Shown here: piece after piece, positions 60,452-64,000 of the stretch
Position numbering within the stretch: the first letter of the stretch is position 1
How the letters are laid out: the number at the start of each line of letters is the position of its first letter
NCBI RefSeq assembly: GCF_016918855.1
Contig: NZ_JADKYB010000027.1
Span: 62,001-126,000 of the forward strand
Direction: 5' to 3'
DNA: 64,000 nucleotides
From: Actinacidiphila acididurans
GTDB taxonomy: Bacteria; Actinomycetota; Actinomycetes; Streptomycetales; Streptomycetaceae
Position numbers and translations under genes: made by a program
Notes under the pieces: generated by a model
Seen by the model: only the letters and a program-made list of their open reading frames with translations
Databases searched by the model: none
Told to the model about the DNA's origin: nothing

Positions 60452-61327
60452 TCATCCGGCGAGCAGCGCGGCCAGCAGGTGTTCCTCCTCGTAGGCGAAG
60501 TGGCGCTCGGTGTCGGCGGCGAGTTCCGCGATCCGCCGGGCCAGCAGGACGGGGTCGGCGCCCGGGTCGGCGAGCAGGCCGCGCAGGTCGGCGATCGCGG
60601 CCGCGACCTGGCGGTGTTCGGCCCGCAGCCGGGCCAGGACGGGCGCCAGGTGCGGGAAGGCCGTGTCGAAGGAGGGCAGGACGGCTTCCTCGGTGGCGTG
60701 GTGGGAGCCGAGCGCGTCGCAGAAGGCCAGGCAGTGCAGGGCGAGGTCGCCGCCGGTCCGCGCGGGGGCGGCTCCGGGTGCGTCCGGGGTGAGGACGGAG
60801 CCGGTCTCGCCGGTGAGCAGTGCGGCGAGCTGTTGGCGCAGGGTGGCGTGCACGGCCACGAGTTGACGGGCGACGGCGTGGTTGCGCTCGGGGTCGGGCC
60901 GGGTCAGGTCCAGCGGGTGGAGGGCGATCACCGGGATCACCCGGTCGGTGCGGCGGGCGTAGTCCCCGTACGCCGGCACCCGCGCGGCCTGCCGTGCGTA
61001 CGCCTCGTCCCGCTCGCCGCCGGTCAGCGGTACGGCCCGGGCCGGCAGGGTGCGCACTCCCCCGGCGCAGTCCGCGATCTCCACCCGGACCCGGGGGTCG
61101 GCCACCAGGTTCCGGTACCAGGCCGGGTGCCGGTCGCCCCCGGCGTTCGAGGCGAACACCAGGATCCGGCCGTCCTCGTGGGCGCAGGCCAGCGGGGTGG
61201 TGTGCGGGCGCCCGCTGCGTGCGCCCGTGGTGGTGAGCAGCAGCAGGTCGGCCCCCTCGAATGCGCCTGCGACCCGGCCGCCGCGGGCCCGGAACTCCTC
61301 GATGATCTGCGCGTTCCAGTCGGCCAT
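60452..61327 (-). CDS. Deazaflavin-dependent nitroreductase-like domain fused to a hemerythrin HHE domain
   Basis: ATG 61327 follows GGAGGCACCC. Residues 1-135 carry the Ddn-type F420 split-barrel pattern (ARGGRVAGAFEGADLLLLTT, TGARSGRP, VFASNAGGDRHPAWYRNL). Residues 155-291 are a hemerythrin-type four-helix domain with iron ligands in NHAVARQLVAVHA, SHHATEEAVLP, LRAEHRQV and RHFAYEEEHLL. The fusion would couple F420- or flavin-dependent chemistry with oxygen or NO sensing at a di-iron site; the role is unproven. It is divergent from the MarR gene, with two palindromes in the shared promoter. Confidence 0.85.
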   Translation of the reverse strand: MADWNAQIIEEFRARGGRVAGAFEGADLLLLTTTGARSGRPHTTPLACAHEDGRILVFASNAGGDRHPAWYRNLVADPRVRVEIADCAGGVRTLPARAVPLTGGERDEAYARQAARVPAYGDYARRTDRVIPVIALHPLDLTRPDPERNHAVARQLVAVHATLRQQLAALLTGETGSVLTPDAPGAAPARTGGDLALHCLAFCDALGSHHATEEAVLPSFDTAFPHLAPVLARLRAEHRQVAAAIADLRGLLADPGADPVLLARRIAELAADTERHFAYEEEHLLAALLAG

Positions 61328-61367
61328 GGGTGCCTCCGGTAGGCTCGTCGACCAGGAATGGCTTTGC

Positions 61368-61397
61368 TTTGCTGGCAAAATACCTTTGATGACAAAG
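61368..61397. promoter_or_regulatory. Two palindromes in the divergent promoter, candidate MarR operators
   Basis: TTTGC-TG-GCAAA (61368-61379) and CTTTG-ATGA-CAAAG (61384-61397) sit side by side between the nitroreductase-hemerythrin gene and the MarR gene. Both are AT-richer than the surroundings. A MarR dimer bound to each would control both genes. Confidence 0.65.
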
Positions 61398-61410
61398 CTA
61401 TTGAGGTGAG

Positions 61411-61974
61411 GTGCGGGTGTCAACCGGGACCGGGGGCGGAACGGGCAGAGCGAGCGGCGGGGGTGGGCCGCTCGATGGTGCGGGCGGGCCTTCGGCCGGC
61501 GCAGGAGGAACAGCCGGGGCCGACGGGCCGGGGCTGGAGGTGGACGAGGCGATCCGGACGTTGCTGCTGCTCATGCCGCGGATGGTGGGACGCGTCAAGC
61601 GACTGGGCGTGCCGGCGGAACTGCGGGACTTCTCACTGGCCCCGCGTCACCTGTCGCTGTTCTCGTACCTGCTGTTCGACGGCCCGCTGTCGGTCAACGA
61701 GCTGGCCGCCCGCCTGGAGATCGCCCCAGCCACGGTCAGCCTGATGATCGGCGACCTGTCCCGCCAGGGCATCCTGCGCCGCGACCCCGACCCGACCGAC
61801 CGCCGCCGCACCATCGTGTCGATCGACCCGGCCCACCGCCCGGCCATCGACTCCTGGCTCGCCCGCGGCGCCCGCGCCTGGCGCCGCGCCCTGTCCCCCC
61901 TCACCCCGGCCGAACGCGCCCTCGTCATCCGTACGTTCCAGGCGTACGAGGACGGCCTCGACGCGAGCGACTGA
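61411..61974 (+). CDS. MarR family regulator
   Basis: The 187-residue protein has a Gly/Ala-rich leader of about 45 residues before the MarR winged helix. VDEAIRTLLLLMPRMVGRVK is the dimer helix, FSYLLFDGPLSVNELAARLEIAPATVS the recognition helix and LRRDPDPTDRRRTIVSID the wing. The start could also be GTG 61417; GAGGTGAG precedes both. It probably represses itself and the divergent nitroreductase-hemerythrin gene, and the ligand is unknown. Confidence 0.88.
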   Translation: MRVSTGTGGGTGRASGGGGPLDGAGGPSAGAGGTAGADGPGLEVDEAIRTLLLLMPRMVGRVKRLGVPAELRDFSLAPRHLSLFSYLLFDGPLSVNELAARLEIAPATVSLMIGDLSRQGILRRDPDPTDRRRTIVSIDPAHRPAIDSWLARGARAWRRALSPLTPAERALVIRTFQAYEDGLDASD

Positions 61975-62015
61975 CCGGCTCCCGCCGCCGTACGAACCGG
62001 CCGGATCACCGCACG

Positions 62016-62059
62016 GAAAAGCCGGGGGCGGCGCCTCCGCACGAAGCGCCGCCCCCGGC
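62016..62059 (-). terminator. Intrinsic terminator of pyruvate phosphate dikinase
   Basis: Arms at 62021-62034 (GCCGGGGGCGGCGC) and 62046-62059 are exact reverse complements with an 11-nt loop. Read on the minus strand the stem is followed by TTTTCC (62020-62015), as expected for an intrinsic terminator of the gene ending at 62169. Confidence 0.8.
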
Positions 62060-62168
62060 GGGGCAGGGCCGACCCGGGTCCGCCGGTCGGTGAGGGTTGG
62101 CCCCAGGGCGTGGGCCTCCGTCGGCGGGCCGGGCGCGGCCCGGTCAGGTGGTCAGCTGGTCGTAGGGG

Positions 62169-64000
62169 TCACCGGGTGTCCACCCCGGACGTGGTGGCGA
62201 TGGCGCGGCCGGCCTCCAGGCGGGCCACCGGGATCCGGAACGGGGAGCAGGAGACGTAGTCCAGGCCGACCTCGTGGAAGAAGTGGACCGATTCCGGGTC
62301 GCCGCCGTGCTCACCGCAGACGCCGAGCTTGAGGCCGGGGCGGGTGGCCCGGCCGGCCTCGGCGGCCGCGCGGACCAGGGAGCCCACCCCGTCCTTGTCG
62401 ATCGTCTCGAAGGGCGACACGCCGAAGATGCCCTTCTCCAGGTAGGCGGTGAAGAAGCTGGCCTCCACATCGTCGCGGGAGAAGCCCCACACGGTCTGGG
62501 TCAGGTCGTTCGTGCCGAAGGAGAAGAACTCTGCCGCCTCCGCGATCTGAGCGGCGGTCAGCGCGGCCCGGGGCAGCTCGATCATGGTGCCGATGGCGAG
62601 GGTGAGCCCGGTGCCGGTGGCCTTCTCGACCTCGGCGATCACCCGGTCCGCCTCGTCCCGGACGATCTCCAGTTCCTGCACCGTGCCGACCAGCGGAATC
62701 ATGATCTCCGGCCGCGGGTCGCCCTTGGCGGTGCGCCGGTGGGCGGCGGCCTCGGCGATCGCCCGTACCTGCATGGCGAACAGCCCCGGGATCACCAGGC
62801 CGAGCCGCACCCCGCGCAGCCCGAGCATCGGGTTCTGCTCGTGCAGCTTGTGCACCGCCTGGAGCAGCCGCAGGTCGTTCTCGTTCGCGTCCTCACGCGA
62901 CTCGGCAAGCGCCACCCGCACCGACAGCTCGGTGATGTCCGGCAGGAACTCGTGCAGCGGCGGGTCCAGCAGCCGTACGGTCACCGGCAGGCCGTCCATC
63001 GCCTCGAACAGCTCGATGAAGTCGGTCCTCTGCAGCGGCAGCAGTTCGGCCAGCGCCGCCTCCCGCTCGGTGTCGGTGTCGGCGAGAATCAGCCGCTCGA
63101 CCAGCTCGCGCCGGTCACCGAGGAACATGTGCTCGGTACGGCACAGCCCGATGCCCTGCGCCCCGAACCGGCGGGCGCGCGCCGCGTCCTCGGCGTTGTC
63201 CGCGTTGGCCCGCACCCGCAGCCGGCGTACCCGGTCGGCGTAGGCCATCACCCGGTGCACGGCCCGCACGAGTTCCCCGGCCTCCTCGGCGCCGGCGTGC
63301 ATCCGGCCCTCGAAGTACTCCACCACCGGGGACGGCACGACCGGCACCTCGCCGAGGTAGATCTTGCCGGAGGAGCCGTCGATGGAGATGAGGTCGCCCT
63401 CCTCTATCACCAGCCCGCCGGGCGCGGTCAGCCGCCGCCGCTTGGTGTCGACCTCCAGCTCCTCGGCCCCGCACACGCAGGTCTTGCCCATGCCGCGGGC
63501 CACCACCGCCGCGTGCGAGGTCTTGCCGCCGCGCGACGTGAGGATGCCCTCGGCCGCGACCATGCCGGCCAGGTCGTCGGGGTTGGTCTCGCGGCGGATG
63601 AGGATGACCCGCTCACCGGACCGGGACCACTTGACGGCCGTGTACGAGTCGAACACCGCCTTGCCGACCGCCGCACCGGGCGAGGCCGCGATGCCCCACC
63701 CGATCCGCGGCACCGTGCCGCTGTCGGCCACCTTCTCGTCGAAGCGCGGGAACATCAGCTGGGCGAGCTGGTCGCCGCTCACCCGGCGCAGCGCCTCGGC
63801 CTCGTCGATCAGGCCCTCGTCCACCAGTTGGGTGGCGACCCGGAAGGCCGCCGCCGCGGTGCGCTTGCCGACCCGGGTCTGGAGCATCCACAACTGCCCG
63901 CGCTCGATGGTGAACTCGATGTCGCACAGGTCCTTGTAGTGCCGCTCCAGCGTTGCCATGATCGACAGCAGCCGGTCGTAGGAGGTCTTGTCGATCGCCT
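62169..64000 (-). CDS. ppdK: Pyruvate phosphate dikinase, C-terminal part (cut by window end)
   Basis: The frame stays open to the right edge, and the last visible codons upstream of the internal ATG read AIDKTSYDRLLSI, so the start is beyond 64000. About 610 residues are present. They include the end of the ATP-binding domain (IEFTIERGQLWMLQTRVGKR), the swivelling phosphohistidine domain with catalytic His in GGKTSHAAVVARGMG, and the PEP/pyruvate barrel with GTNDLTQ and GVCGEHGGDPESV. The enzyme interconverts pyruvate, ATP and Pi with PEP, AMP and PPi. The N-terminal ATP-grasp portion is missing because of the window edge. Confidence 0.97.
   Translation of the reverse strand, partial: AIDKTSYDRLLSIMATLERHYKDLCDIEFTIERGQLWMLQTRVGKRTAAAAFRVATQLVDEGLIDEAEALRRVSGDQLAQLMFPRFDEKVADSGTVPRIGWGIAASPGAAVGKAVFDSYTAVKWSRSGERVILIRRETNPDDLAGMVAAEGILTSRGGKTSHAAVVARGMGKTCVCGAEELEVDTKRRRLTAPGGLVIEEGDLISIDGSSGKIYLGEVPVVPSPVVEYFEGRMHAGAEEAGELVRAVHRVMAYADRVRRLRVRANADNAEDAARARRFGAQGIGLCRTEHMFLGDRRELVERLILADTDTEREAALAELLPLQRTDFIELFEAMDGLPVTVRLLDPPLHEFLPDITELSVRVALAESREDANENDLRLLQAVHKLHEQNPMLGLRGVRLGLVIPGLFAMQVRAIAEAAAHRRTAKGDPRPEIMIPLVGTVQELEIVRDEADRVIAEVEKATGTGLTLAIGTMIELPRAALTAAQIAEAAEFFSFGTNDLTQTVWGFSRDDVEASFFTAYLEKGIFGVSPFETIDKDGVGSLVRAAAEAGRATRPGLKLGVCGEHGGDPESVHFFHEVGLDYVSCSPFRIPVARLEAGRAIATTSGVDTR

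Noticed and set aside
1..64000. CRISPR arrays, transposases, prophage or toxin-antitoxin loci
   Set aside because: No regularly spaced repeats, cas-like genes, transposase motifs or phage genes were found in any frame.

Overview
The window is very GC-rich actinomycete DNA, most likely from the family Streptomycetaceae (Streptomyces, Kitasatospora, Streptacidiphilus or a relative). The evidence is third-codon-position GC bias on both strands, GTG starts and 4-bp start/stop overlaps, a hrdA-like principal-type sigma gene near dnaG, and many secreted carbohydrate-active enzymes. It is a chromosomal segment. I see no insertion sequence, prophage, CRISPR array or rRNA operon.

Layout. 1-2145: the end of a DedA membrane protein, a membrane protein/methyltransferase pair and a DUF5808 protein. 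2243-11046: a large secreted GH92 mannosidase-type enzyme with a LacI-type operator over its -35 box, then a secreted five-repeat protein. 11102-15102: a DUF4232 lipoprotein, three tRNA genes (Ile2/Met CAT and two identical Asn), a YtxH-like protein and an FGGY sugar kinase. 15103-20919: a heterodimeric ABC exporter and an MprF-like DUF2156 protein. 21045-25427: a DUF3048 lipoprotein, the sigma factor and dnaG. 25547-29527: a GH9 cellulase under a perfect 19-bp palindrome, a GNAT acetyltransferase with a tandem-repeat leader, and an FAD oxidoreductase. 30021-32774: a dGTPase-like HD protein, a sirohydrochlorin chelatase and a gamma-glutamylcyclotransferase that seems to start at CTG.

32857-46317 is the most intriguing block. 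DUF4132, a 1675-residue protein of unknown fold, a MoxR-type AAA+ ATPase and a DUF5682-VWA fusion are translationally coupled. A divergent DUF2795 gene and a SWIM zinc-finger gene follow. The domain set matches the uncharacterised yehI/L/M/P/Q genes of E. coli. I read it as one MoxR-VWA chaperone or conflict-type system of unknown function.

46672-57314 holds a DUF218 protein and nitrogen assimilation genes: nasA (nitrate reductase), an FAD reductase, nirB and nirD (nitrite reductase). The nasA and nir promoters share a composite element with 11-bp-phased half-sites, and I infer GlnR co-regulation. The chelatase at 31398 fits this theme because nitrite reductase needs siroheme. Between them lie a GntR regulator with an OsmC gene, and a GlxA-type AraC regulator with an isochorismatase.

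57409-64000: a GH10-CBM2 xylanase with a clear promoter, a CebR-like box and a CGAATGTTTCG-type operator. A variant of that operator recurs in front of the next gene, a LacI repressor. Then come a deazaflavin-nitroreductase/hemerythrin fusion divergent from a MarR regulator, and the C-terminal two thirds of pyruvate phosphate dikinase, cut by the window end. GH92, GH9 and GH10 each carry a different palindrome, which suggests separate regulators for mannan/glycan, cellulose and xylan use.
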